64,000 nt of DNA, from assembly GCF_004000805.1 (NCBI RefSeq), contig NZ_BILY01000026.1, positions 1 through 64,000 of the forward strand, read 5' to 3'. The notes beneath the pieces are model-generated. The model was not told the DNA's origin. It searched no databases and worked only from the letters and a program-made list of their open reading frames with translations. A program made the position numbers and the translations under genes. Below, in pieces: positions 53,827 through 62,163 of this stretch (positions are counted from its first letter, which is position 1; every line of letters begins with the position of its first letter). This DNA is from Paenibacillus glycanilyticus NBRC 16618 (GTDB lineage Bacteria > Bacillota > Bacilli > Paenibacillales > Paenibacillaceae).

Positions 53827-55263
53827 ATGTATCCAAATTTTAACGGCCATAATCTTTTTTTGCATGCATTCGAGAAATCTCCAATTGGGATGGCTTTGTT
53901 ATCGTTTGATGGACGTTATTTAAAAGCTAATCCTTCTTTATGCAGCATGTTAGGATATAACGAAAGTGAATTAATAAATCAAACCGCTTTTTCCGGCACC
54001 CATCCTGACGATTTAGAAGCAGATCTGGAATTATGGCGTAGAATGGTACAGGGTGAGATCGATGGTGATCAAATCGAAAAAAGGTATATTCATAAATCCG
54101 GGACCATCATTTGGGGACTTCTAAATGTGACTGTCGAGAGGGATGTACAAGGGATTGATGGCAATCATGTTTTCATTTCCCAAATCGTAGATATATCGGA
54201 GCAAAAAAAGAAGGAAGAAGAGTACAAGAGGATTGAAGAGCTGCACATGCTTATTTCGGAGCACTCGCAAGACGTGATATTACGATTAACTCCCGACGGA
54301 ATTATCTCGTATGTCTCGCCAGCTGCCCGTTACCAGATCGGATACGAACCGGAAGAACTAATAGGGAAGCACGCCTATGAGTATTGGCATCCGGATGATT
54401 TGAACGGCGGCTGGTTAAGGCGGGGCAATCCCGACCATTCGGATAGCAGAATATTCGTGTACCGTCTTCGGCATAAAAGCGGCCATTACATCTGGCAAGA
54501 AGCTCACTCTAAAAAAATTAGAAATGCCGCGGGAGAAATTCAGCATGTGATCAGCATGGGACGCGACGTAACCGAACGGGTTCATTCGGAAGAATTAATC
54601 CGGAGATCGGAGAAGCTCTCCTTAATCGGCGAGCTTGCGGCCGGGATCGCTCATGAAATTAGAAATCCGCTAACCAGCCTGCGAGGATTTATGCAAATGT
54701 ATTTGAAAGAGGATAGGGATGGTTCAAAGAAATTGCGTAATGATGTCATGATATCGGAAATCGACCGAATCAATGAGATCGTAAGCGAGCTTCTTGTGTT
54801 AGCCAAGCCGTCGAATGAGGTCTATGAGTTAAGGGACCTGGTGCATCTATTAACTCACGTTACAAGATTATTCGAGGGACAAGCCAACCTATACAATGTT
54901 CAAATAAAGCAGGAATTCGACGCCAATCTGCCGTTGATTCAATGTCAAAGCAGTATCAATCAAGTCTTTATTAATGTTTTTAAAAATGCCATCGAATCCA
55001 TGCCTAAAGGCGGAGAAGTAACTCTGCAAGCTAAGCAAATGGGGAATCATATAAACATTCGAATTAAAGACACGGGGTATGGAATACCGAATGATGACAT
55101 AGCCAAGATCGGCAATCCATTTTTCACTACGAAAGAAACAGGAACAGGGTTGGGATTAATGGTTTCGATGAGGATTATCCAAAATCATAAAGGAACGATG
55201 CGAATCGAGAGTGAAGTCGGGAAAGGAACGATGGTTGAAATGAGTCTGCCGATCAACAAATAG
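53827..55263 (+). CDS. Soluble PAS-PAS histidine kinase (KinA/KinE-like)
   Basis: 478 aa, no membrane segment. Two PAS domains (~10-125 and ~140-255), HisKA with ELAAGIAHEIRNPLTSLRGF carrying the phospho-acceptor His, and HATPase (NVFKNAIESMPKGG, DTGYGIPNDD, TGTGLGLMVS). Cytoplasmic sporulation-kinase layout. No response regulator nearby. Codon use is somewhat more AT-rich than its neighbours. Confidence 0.88.
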   Translation: MYPNFNGHNLFLHAFEKSPIGMALLSFDGRYLKANPSLCSMLGYNESELINQTAFSGTHPDDLEADLELWRRMVQGEIDGDQIEKRYIHKSGTIIWGLLNVTVERDVQGIDGNHVFISQIVDISEQKKKEEEYKRIEELHMLISEHSQDVILRLTPDGIISYVSPAARYQIGYEPEELIGKHAYEYWHPDDLNGGWLRRGNPDHSDSRIFVYRLRHKSGHYIWQEAHSKKIRNAAGEIQHVISMGRDVTERVHSEELIRRSEKLSLIGELAAGIAHEIRNPLTSLRGFMQMYLKEDRDGSKKLRNDVMISEIDRINEIVSELLVLAKPSNEVYELRDLVHLLTHVTRLFEGQANLYNVQIKQEFDANLPLIQCQSSINQVFINVFKNAIESMPKGGEVTLQAKQMGNHINIRIKDTGYGIPNDDIAKIGNPFFTTKETGTGLGLMVSMRIIQNHKGTMRIESEVGKGTMVEMSLPINK

Positions 55264-55269
55264 GATTTA

Positions 55270-55313
55270 GGCCTGCGTATGCTTAACCTTTAAGTATACT
55301 TTAGGCTTTTTTA
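55270..55313 (+). terminator. Terminator after kinase gene
   Basis: Inner ten-pair GTATGCTTAA / TTTAAGTATAC hairpin inside GCCT/AGGC arms, followed by TTTTTTATTTTTT. Confidence 0.8.
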
Positions 55314-55340
55314 TTTTTTACGGGAAAGGAGGATATTGCA

Positions 55341-56593
55341 ATGATTCCACCTCGAAAAATCCGGCAAATATCCATCTTTTTCATCATTCTTTTATCGGCC
55401 ATTGGTTTCGGGATATTGATCGGTCAGCAAAGAGAAGGCGGGGCGAAAACGTCATCCTCCGCTTGGTCGCCTGTCTCGCTCGTGACGACATTCAAGTCGG
55501 ATCCTCATACAAGCCGGGCATTCACCTGGTACACGCAAAGCCCCGATTCGGGACCGTGCTCCAAGTGGTACCGTCCCTGTCTACAGATACGCCTACTTTC
55601 GAGGAGGCCGGTGTGCTTGCATTTAAGGGAACAAGCGACTCCATAGATACCGGGGATACCGGAATTCAAGGAGTTCATAAAGCGGAAGCAACAGGACTAG
55701 TTCCGGGAACAACGTATGCTTATCGGGTAGGGGATGGCAAGCAGGAGCACTGGAGCGAAGTCTATAAATTCACGACAGAGCAAGAGGGGACAACTGATTT
55801 TACATTTATCAACGTAGCGGACTCTCAGGGCATCACCCTTAGTGATTTCCAGGCATGGGGTAAAACGCTCAATAAAGCATTTCAAACGTTTCCCGATTCC
55901 TCCTTTATTGTTCATAATGGGGATCTGACAGAGAATCCCGACGATGAAACGGGTTGGGAAAATCTATTCGGCGAAGCTGGACAATGGGTCGCTTCATTTC
56001 CGTTCATGCCCGTAACCGGAAACCATGACGAAGTTGATGATAAAGCTGAGCGCTTTGTTTCCCATTTCAATGTACCCGACAACGGCTCGGAAAGCTCCAT
56101 CGCCGGAACAACGTATTCCTTCGATTATGGCGAAGCTCATTTCGTCATGTTAAACACGGAATCGAAACTTAAAGACCAGGCTAAGTGGCTGGAGCAAGAT
56201 CTTGAGGCTGCGAACAAAAAGTGGCTTATCGTCTCCCTCCATCGAGGGCCTTACGCGGGAAATCAGAAGGAGTCGGTGCTGAAGCAGTTCGTCCCGCTAT
56301 TCGACAAATACAAGGTTGATCTCGTCCTGCAAGGCCATAATCATGAATATGCCCGTTCTTATCCGTTAAGAAACAACAAGATCGTAAGCGAAAACGAAGG
56401 AACCGTGTATGTGGTGACAAATACTTCCGGTCAAAAATTCAACGAGAAGAAGGAAGACCTGTTCTACCAGAAGGTTCATTTCCAAAACTATAAACAGATG
56501 TTTGCAGGCATCCGTGTAAGCGGGGACAATTTGAGCTACAAGGCTTATGACGTGGACGGCAAGCTATTAGACCAGTTTGTATTAACGAAGTAA
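55341..56593 (+). pseudogene. Membrane-anchored metallophosphoesterase, one frameshift
   Basis: Frame 1 from ATG 55341 gives a membrane anchor (ISIFFIILLSAIGFGILIG) and WSPVSLVTTFKSDPHTSRAFTWYTQSPDSG, the start of a purple-acid-phosphatase N-terminal domain. Just after CCCGATTCGGGACCG (~55543-55557) the similarity moves to another frame, which continues TVLQVVPSLSTD and runs to 56593 with the metallophosphoesterase motifs NVADSQG, HNGDLTEN, GNHDE, SLHRGP and GHNHEYAR. One missing base, for example in GGGA(A)CC, restores a ~417-aa protein. Either inactivated or a sequence error. Confidence 0.85.
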
Positions 56594-56664
56594 AGAATAT
56601 AGGAACAAGTCTGCAATGAGTAATCGGATTGTACCGCAAGTTATAACGAAAGGAGGCCAGCGGC

Positions 56665-57426
56665 ATGCGCGTGCTTTATGAAGCAGCCATGGATGAAGAG
56701 CGCGACGGATTTGTCGTGGGCGACGTAGACGAGCTCTTTGGAAAAAAGGGAAACTTCCGGGTGCTGCAATTTTCGGATGCGGCCGTGCAGGGAGCGCTAG
56801 ATCTGGACGATCCACAGCGGATCGTATTCGAATATCCACGGGCGATCCTCCATCTGCTGGAACATAACCAACCGGGGCTGGAGAACGTATTTCAAATCGG
56901 ACACGGGATCGGGACGATCGCCCGGCATTGCCGGGGCGAACGGTTCAAGACCGCGGAGCTCGACGAACGAATTGTCCAAGCCAGCCGACAATATTTTGGT
57001 TCCGCCGGGGAATTGATCGCGATCGGTGACGGACGCCGTATTTTGGAAGGCGAGGAAGCGGAGTTGTACAACGGCATCATCGTGGACGCCTTCACGGACA
57101 CTGGCGTACCGAGGCATTTGACAACGGACCGTTTCTTTGCGACAGCCGCGGAGAAGCTCGACTCCGGAGGGATGATTTTGCTGAACGTGACCGGCAAAGG
57201 ACCTAGCGACCGGCTGATTGGCGCCCTTCACGCAACGCTGCGTGAATCTTTCACTCACGTATCGGCTTACATGCTGCCGACTGACCGGGCGTCCGAAACG
57301 CGGAACGTGCTGCTTGCAGGGCGGAATGGCCGAATCGAATGCCGGGCGCGGGATATGGCCGGCTTCGTTCCGTTTGAGCCCGCTCCTGGACATGTCATTA
57401 AGGAATCGGTCCCATTCTCATGCTGA
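56665..57426 (+). CDS. Spermidine-synthase-like methyltransferase-fold protein
   Basis: 253 aa Rossmann-fold protein like short SpeE homologues: FQIGHGIGTIARHC (nucleotide-binding loop), TAELDERIVQASRQYF (acidic end of strand 2), IVDAFTDTGVPRHLTTDRFF (catalytic-region equivalent). The typical polyamine-site GGGEG motif is replaced by IGHGIG, so aminopropyl transfer is uncertain. ATG 56665 behind AAAGGAGG. Confidence 0.78.
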   Translation: MRVLYEAAMDEERDGFVVGDVDELFGKKGNFRVLQFSDAAVQGALDLDDPQRIVFEYPRAILHLLEHNQPGLENVFQIGHGIGTIARHCRGERFKTAELDERIVQASRQYFGSAGELIAIGDGRRILEGEEAELYNGIIVDAFTDTGVPRHLTTDRFFATAAEKLDSGGMILLNVTGKGPSDRLIGALHATLRESFTHVSAYMLPTDRASETRNVLLAGRNGRIECRARDMAGFVPFEPAPGHVIKESVPFSC

Positions 57427-57442
57427 TCAAATTCATTTAATG

Positions 57443-58333
57443 CTAGGTTGGTTTATGATGCGCAGCCCGCCATTTGCTGGGAGTCATGCCGGTCACTTTT
57501 TTGAACACTGTGCTGAAATGCTGGCTGGTCTTGAATTCAAGACTTAAAGCAAGGCTCGTAATGGGAGTATCTGAATGCGCCAATAGCTGAGCGGCATACT
57601 CTACGCGTGAACGTTCCACGAATGAAGAAGGCGACTGGCCAAAGCTTTCCCGGAACAATCGGTAAAAATGGGATTCGCTCACCCCAATGGAGGCAGCGAT
57701 GTCCCGGTTGTTCCAATGCTTCTCGGGGTTTCGCTGTATGTTTTCCACAATGGAACGCAAAGCGGCATGCAGATCTTCCGGGATATGCAAATCCGGAGGA
57801 GGCTCGGTCATGTTAAGAATCAGATCCAGCACCATATGGCGGACTTTCAGCTTGAGCCAGGGCTGCGCTTCCGTTTGAAGAACTTGCTTCAGCCTTCGGA
57901 AGCTTATTTTCAATTGATTATTGGTCCGCAAAACCCTAGGCAGATTATGCAGTTTTTCTATGACGGCATCGACTTCAATCGCGCTTAAACCAAGCCATGA
58001 GGAATCCGCTGAAGGCCGTTTTACAATCATCCACCAGATCGAGCAGGGCTCCATGTAGTCCATACGCGCCCGGTGAGGCTCATTCGGCCGCGTATGAAAC
58101 ATCTCGCCGGCCCTTGTCTCATAATCCTGTCCATTGACCTCCCAAGTTACTTTCCCGCTCTCTACGAACACAAATTCAAAGGCTCCATCATGCTCATGAT
58201 GAGACAATCTTAGCGCTTCGGTGAAATGATCATAGCCAAGCATGAGAAGCTCCGGAACCTGTACGGCACCGGAATTGCCTTTTTCCTCCCCATCATATAC
58301 CCAACGTCCCGAACGGTCTTTCCCGGCTGTCAT
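57443..58333 (-). CDS. AraC-family regulator with cupin ligand domain
   Basis: About 296 aa. N-terminal cupin (HEHDGAFEFVFVESGKVTWEVNGQDYETRAGEMFHTRPNEPHRA) and C-terminal AraC double HTH (WNNRDIAASIGVSESHFYRLFRESFGQSPS and PITSLALSLEFKTSQHFSTVFKKVTGMTPSKWR). ATG 58333 behind AAGGAG; an in-frame codon at 58354 lacks this site. Divergent from the PhyH gene, its likely target. Confidence 0.9.
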   Translation of the reverse strand: MTAGKDRSGRWVYDGEEKGNSGAVQVPELLMLGYDHFTEALRLSHHEHDGAFEFVFVESGKVTWEVNGQDYETRAGEMFHTRPNEPHRARMDYMEPCSIWWMIVKRPSADSSWLGLSAIEVDAVIEKLHNLPRVLRTNNQLKISFRRLKQVLQTEAQPWLKLKVRHMVLDLILNMTEPPPDLHIPEDLHAALRSIVENIQRNPEKHWNNRDIAASIGVSESHFYRLFRESFGQSPSSFVERSRVEYAAQLLAHSDTPITSLALSLEFKTSQHFSTVFKKVTGMTPSKWRAAHHKPT

Positions 58334-58458
58334 TGGCAAGTCTCCTTGTGTCAAATCATATCTATGTACAAAATCCTATTCGATAGTTTCCGGGAAGTCA
58401 AAGTCTAAAAAAGTTGATATCTTAAGGGAGAATCAACAATTATAGACGAAGAGGTGGA

Positions 58459-59289
58459 ATGATGGGTTTTATTCCTTATGAAGTAACTGCGCAAGATAAA
58501 CGGGATTTCGAACGCGATGGTTATTGGATCAGCCCTAAGCTTATTGATGACGAGACGATTGAAAAGCTTCGACTGGCTCATGAACGGATATGGGCATCCG
58601 ATTTCGATGGCGACGGTTACCCCATGCATGATGTTCGCATTCCCGAGAATAAGATAGCGTTGCGAAAACACGATAACGGCTGGTGGATTAATGACGAGGT
58701 TAAACATGTTGTTACCCATCCGGATTTAGGACGCATGTCCGCTGATTTGATCGGTGAATCCTCGATTAGACTTTGGCATGATCAAGTCATCTACAAGCCT
58801 AGTGCAGCAGGTCAGGAAACGATGGCGGGCAATGTTGGATGGCATCAGGACTATGGCTTTTGGAAATGCAGCAGTACATCGAATATGGTAACCGTCTGGA
58901 TTGCCTTGCAGGATACCGATCTAAGCAATGGGGGAATGAGAACGATATTGGGTTCCCACAAATGGGGAGTCGTTGAAGGGAGCGCTGCTTTTTTCGACCA
59001 GGATCTGGACGGACTTAAACAGAAGTTTTCCGGGTTGGGGGAATGGAAGGATGAGCCGTGCATATTGAAAGCCGGCCAGGCTAGCTTCCACCATGGATTA
59101 ACATTCCACGGTTCCGGACCAAATCTGTCAGAGCAACCGCGGCTTTCCATTGTTGCGCATCTGATGCCCGGAGATACAGTATACAAATCGGGCAGGGGCA
59201 GACATGACAATGTTCGATTAATAGGTCCTCGGCCCTATGACGGGCAGCCTTTCAATAATGAATATTTCCCATTGCTTTACAGCAGATAA
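58459..59289 (+). CDS. Phytanoyl-CoA dioxygenase (PhyH) family protein
   Basis: 276 aa, Fe(II)/2-oxoglutarate-dependent oxygenase fold. Iron ligands: HQD in VGWHQDYGFWK (~residues 132-142) and the distal His in FHHGLTFHGSGPNLS; the following Arg in QPRLSIV would bind 2-oxoglutarate. Substrate unknown; divergent AraC regulator suggests an inducible small-molecule or sugar-derived substrate. ATG 58459 or 58462 behind GAGGTGG. Confidence 0.88.
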   Translation: MMGFIPYEVTAQDKRDFERDGYWISPKLIDDETIEKLRLAHERIWASDFDGDGYPMHDVRIPENKIALRKHDNGWWINDEVKHVVTHPDLGRMSADLIGESSIRLWHDQVIYKPSAAGQETMAGNVGWHQDYGFWKCSSTSNMVTVWIALQDTDLSNGGMRTILGSHKWGVVEGSAAFFDQDLDGLKQKFSGLGEWKDEPCILKAGQASFHHGLTFHGSGPNLSEQPRLSIVAHLMPGDTVYKSGRGRHDNVRLIGPRPYDGQPFNNEYFPLLYSR

Positions 59290-59597
59290 GCATCGAAGGG
59301 GGATAATGGTCAGAGAGCCTCTCGAAAAATAGAGTATCCCTTTACAATATAAGGAATTAACTTTAATATCTCAATCATAAGGAACACGATAAATGGATGC
59401 GAATGAGGAGGTACTGCCGATGATCGAAGAAACGCTGCTCTGTGCAAAGTCTACACTATAAACAACGGCGGTTGTTTGTATAGAGCGTAATATCAGTTTT
59501 AATTAACCGCCTGTGTGTTAGGCAGCTTGAACGTTTATAGTGATAGGCTTTGCCCCTAGTGTAATGGAATCTATTACGTAGGAGTGGAGCAACTATC
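59290..59597. other. 308-bp intergenic region
   Basis: Holds the tiny frame at 59393-59461 and, near 59560-59576, an inverted repeat GTAAT-N7-ATTAC just upstream of the CD3324-like gene's ribosome site that might be an operator. No other gene or terminator was recognised. Confidence 0.5.
59393..59461 (+). CDS. Possible 22-residue peptide or gene remnant
   Basis: ATG 59393 has AAGGA nine bases upstream; the frame reads MDANEEVLPMIEETLLCAKSTL and stops. An internal ATG at 59420 follows GAGGAGG. Could be a leader peptide, a small gene, or the stump of a longer gene. Low confidence. Confidence 0.25.
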   Translation: MDANEEVLPMIEETLLCAKSTL

Positions 59598-59867
59598 ATG
59601 AAATATGTTAAAGCGGACATGGTCTTGCCGGAGCAGCTGCTGCGGGAAGTTCAGAAATATATGAATGGCGTCATGATGTACGTGCCGAAGGCTGAGGGAG
59701 ACCGTATAGGCTGGGGCGTCAAATCTGGCGGAAGACAGAGGCTTGAACAGCGTAATGGCGAAATGCGGGAGTTATTCTCGCAAGGAGCGACAATCGAGCA
59801 GCTTACGGAACGCTTCTATCTATCATGCGACACGATTAAAAAAATAGTATATGCCAAAACAAAATAG
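59598..59867 (+). CDS. CD3324-family small HTH protein
   Basis: 89 aa. MKYVKADMVLPEQLLREVQKYMNGVMMYVPK is the conserved N-terminus of the CD3324 family; the C-terminus has a helix-turn-helix (REL FSQGATIEQLTERFYLS then DTIKKIVY). Mor-like DNA-binding protein of unknown role. GGAGTGGAG precedes ATG. Followed by a hairpin and then the sulfation pair. Confidence 0.78.
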   Translation: MKYVKADMVLPEQLLREVQKYMNGVMMYVPKAEGDRIGWGVKSGGRQRLEQRNGEMRELFSQGATIEQLTERFYLSCDTIKKIVYAKTK

Positions 59868-59884
59868 AAGAAGTTTATAACCTT

Positions 59885-59915
59885 AAGCCGCATAGGACCT
59901 GCTCCGATGCGGCTT
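59885..59915 (+). terminator. Hairpin after CD3324-family gene
   Basis: AAGCCGCAT / ATGCGGCTT stem with 13-base loop; no clear T run, so termination may be partial. Confidence 0.5.
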
Positions 59916-60032
59916 TCGTGTAGGTCAAGAATGGGTTGAACGGTTTGTTGCCTATTCTTGGATGAGGAGCGGTTGCTAAAATAGAAAACGTTCCCCATTA
60001 ATAATCAAGTTATTGCCCAGAAAGGAGAGAGT

Positions 60033-60599
60033 ATGATCAAGCAACATCCATGTAAGCTTGCCGCTAACCACCGTGTCGGGGTTGTATGGTTTACCGGTTT
60101 ATCCGGCTCTGGCAAAACGACAATCAGTCAGCGGGTGGAGCGGTTATTGCTCGATCGCGGTTATCATTGCGCCGTGCTCGATGCCGATAAGCTGCGGGCA
60201 GGGCTAAATTCTGATCTCGGATATACAGAGGCGGATCGAACGGAAAACTTGCGGCGTACAGCTGAGGTAACTGCCATGTTCTTGGATGTTGGCTTTATCG
60301 TCCTCGTTCCGATGATTACGCCCACGGAGGCAATGCTAGCGCAGATTCGAAGGCGTTTCGATGCGCATTCGTACACGGAAGTGTATGTGCGATGCTCGCT
60401 TGACACATGCGAACAACGAGATCCCAAAGGGCTGTACCGTAAGGCACGAGAAGGTATACTCCAAGATTTTACCGGCATTGATGCACGTTATGAACCACCG
60501 GCGCAGCCGGAACTAATCCTGGATACGGAGCATCGGTCGATCGGGCAATGCGCGCAGCAGCTTGTTGAATTTATTGATCGTAAATATTCAATTCATTAA
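60033..60599 (+). CDS. cysC: Adenylyl-sulfate (APS) kinase
   Basis: 188 aa. Phosphorylates APS to PAPS, the sulfate donor. P-loop GLSGSGKTT (~residues 22-30), DADKLRAGLNSDLGY and ENLRRTAEVTAMF are APS-kinase signatures; FTGIDARYEPP (~150) is the substrate region. No ATP sulfurylase gene is adjacent. ATG 60033 behind AAAGGAGAG. Followed 18 bases later by a sulfotransferase gene, so the PAPS made here is probably used for sulfation rather than reduction. Confidence 0.92.
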   Translation: MIKQHPCKLAANHRVGVVWFTGLSGSGKTTISQRVERLLLDRGYHCAVLDADKLRAGLNSDLGYTEADRTENLRRTAEVTAMFLDVGFIVLVPMITPTEAMLAQIRRRFDAHSYTEVYVRCSLDTCEQRDPKGLYRKAREGILQDFTGIDARYEPPAQPELILDTEHRSIGQCAQQLVEFIDRKYSIH

Positions 60600-60617
60600 A
60601 AAGGAGCAGGAGATTCA

Positions 60618-61349
60618 ATGAAAAAACCAAAGCAAAGCTATACGATATGGTTCTCCCAACGCACGGGCAGCACGCTTCTCAATAAAGCGCTCGCTTCAAC
60701 AGGCGTAGCAGGCGACCCATCAGAATGGCTGCATTACGGGTGGAACGATCCTGTAACGTTTCGTTTAGAAAATCTGGAGAATATATGGCAGCATGGTACG
60801 ACGCCGAATGGAATCTTTGGCATTAAAATCGGTTACGAGCAGCGATGGATCGATGCATTCCGAGACATGTTCAATCTGTCATCCGAAATATCGAGCGCGG
60901 AGGTGTGGAGTACCGCCTTCCCGAATTGCAGCAAACATATCTTCATGACCCGGCGCAACAAAGTAAGACTAGCCGTATCGTGGTGGAGAGCCATCGTATC
61001 CGAAGAATGGCATCGAAGCGCAGGCACACAGCCGAAGGAATGTAACCTTGAAGACCAATACAATTACGATGCGATTCATCATCTCATTCAAGAAAGTGTC
61101 ATGTTTGAGGCTGCGCTTGAAGATTTCTTCTCGAAAAACGGTATATCCCCAATGACTGTTGTCTACGAAGACTTCATTGAGGACTATGAAGGTACGGTCC
61201 TGAGAGTGCTTCAGTATCTCGGCATTCAGACAGAAGGCGTGAAGATAGCTCCGCCGGCATTCGATAAGCTCGCTGATGAGTATGAGGAGCAGTGGGTTCA
61301 ACGTTATCGCACAGAAAGCCAGAACGGATGGATGAATGTAAGATGGTAA
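60618..61349 (+). CDS. Stf0-like sulfotransferase
   Basis: 243 aa. FSQRTGSTLLNKALASTG matches the 5'-PAPS-binding loop (SxRSGSTLL) of Stf0 sulfotransferases, and IFMTRRNKVRLAVSWWRA matches the 3'-phosphate-binding region; VVYEDFIEDYEGTVLRVLQYLGI is the family's C-terminal helix. In mycobacteria Stf0 sulfates trehalose. The acceptor here is unknown, likely a sugar or surface glycan. AAAGGAGCAGGAG precedes the ATG. Confidence 0.88.
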   Translation: MKKPKQSYTIWFSQRTGSTLLNKALASTGVAGDPSEWLHYGWNDPVTFRLENLENIWQHGTTPNGIFGIKIGYEQRWIDAFRDMFNLSSEISSAEVWSTAFPNCSKHIFMTRRNKVRLAVSWWRAIVSEEWHRSAGTQPKECNLEDQYNYDAIHHLIQESVMFEAALEDFFSKNGISPMTVVYEDFIEDYEGTVLRVLQYLGIQTEGVKIAPPAFDKLADEYEEQWVQRYRTESQNGWMNVRW

Positions 61350-61379
61350 CGTCATAGAAAAGGGGGGAGAAATACAGTG

Positions 61380-61429
61380 TTGCAATAAAAGGAAACATTA
61401 GCTAGAATGAATCGTGTATGATATATGAA
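61380..61429 (+). promoter_or_regulatory. Promoter and operator of the GntR gene
   Basis: TTGCAA (61380-61385), 17-base gap, TAGAAT (61403-61408). TCGTGTATGATATATGA (61413-61429) overlaps the expected transcription start and matches 14 of 17 bases of the perfect operator at 62131. Autorepression is inferred. Confidence 0.6.
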
Positions 61430-61448
61430 ACGGCAAGGCGATGATGTG

Positions 61449-62114
61449 ATGAAAAAAAATTTAAATCGTTACGTACTAACGGAAGAAATCTATACGCTGC
61501 TTAAAAGCCATATTCTAAACCACGAGATTGCGCCAGGCGAGAAAATCAATATCGATCAGTTGGCCCGCAATCTTGAAGTCAGCAACATCCCGATTCGCGA
61601 AGCGCTGTCCCGATTAGCAGCCGAGGGCTTGGTGGACACGGTGCCATTCAAAGGCATGTTCGTAGCCAAGATGTCGCTGCAAGAACTGGACGAGATGTTC
61701 GAAATCCGAATGGAGCTGGAGTGTCTCTCTATCCGCAAAGCTGTTCATTCGATTCCGGCTTCCCAATTGGAACAATTGCAAAGAGAGATGGAAGAGTTCC
61801 CGCGTTCCGATCTATCGTCGGGCGAGCAGCGCATTCAGGTTATTGCTCAGATGAATGAGAGCTTGCATGGCTTGATTCTGAATCACTGCGGCAACCAATC
61901 GTTGAAAAGCTTGATCGAGTCTTATATTGAGAAAATTCAAAGATATTTGGCCTTGTACCAAAAGGATTTGAACGCTCAGCTCATTCAAGACGAGTGGGAA
62001 GAACATATGCGGATCGTTGAATTCCTGACGGTAAGGGATCAGCAGTCAGCGGAACAAGCACTCAAGCAGCATCTGGAAAACTCGTACAAACGGACGCGTG
62101 CGTTCTTTGTATAA
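61449..62114 (+). CDS. GntR-family transcriptional regulator (FCD subfamily)
   Basis: About 221 aa. Winged helix (IYTLLKSHILNHEIAPGEKINIDQLARNLEVSNIPIREALSRLAAEGL) and FCD domain (DEMFEIRMELECLSIRKAV, ESLHGLILNHCGNQSL, EEHMRIVEFLTVRD). An ATG at 61425 lies inside the putative operator and lacks a ribosome site, so 61449 is preferred. Heads an operon with an SDR and a sugar-acid-dehydratase-like enzyme; probably responds to a sugar acid. Confidence 0.88.
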   Translation: MKKNLNRYVLTEEIYTLLKSHILNHEIAPGEKINIDQLARNLEVSNIPIREALSRLAAEGLVDTVPFKGMFVAKMSLQELDEMFEIRMELECLSIRKAVHSIPASQLEQLQREMEEFPRSDLSSGEQRIQVIAQMNESLHGLILNHCGNQSLKSLIESYIEKIQRYLALYQKDLNAQLIQDEWEEHMRIVEFLTVRDQQSAEQALKQHLENSYKRTRAFFV

Positions 62115-62130
62115 GTTTTTTTATCTCGAA

Positions 62131-62147
62131 TCATGTACGATACATGA
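62131..62147 (+). promoter_or_regulatory. GntR operator upstream of SDR gene
   Basis: TCATGTACGATACATGA is a perfect inverted repeat (TCATGTA-CGA-TACATGA), placed 17 bases before the SDR start codon. A near copy lies before the GntR gene itself. Confidence 0.65.
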
Positions 62148-62163
62148 TAAAGGAGGATTAAAG

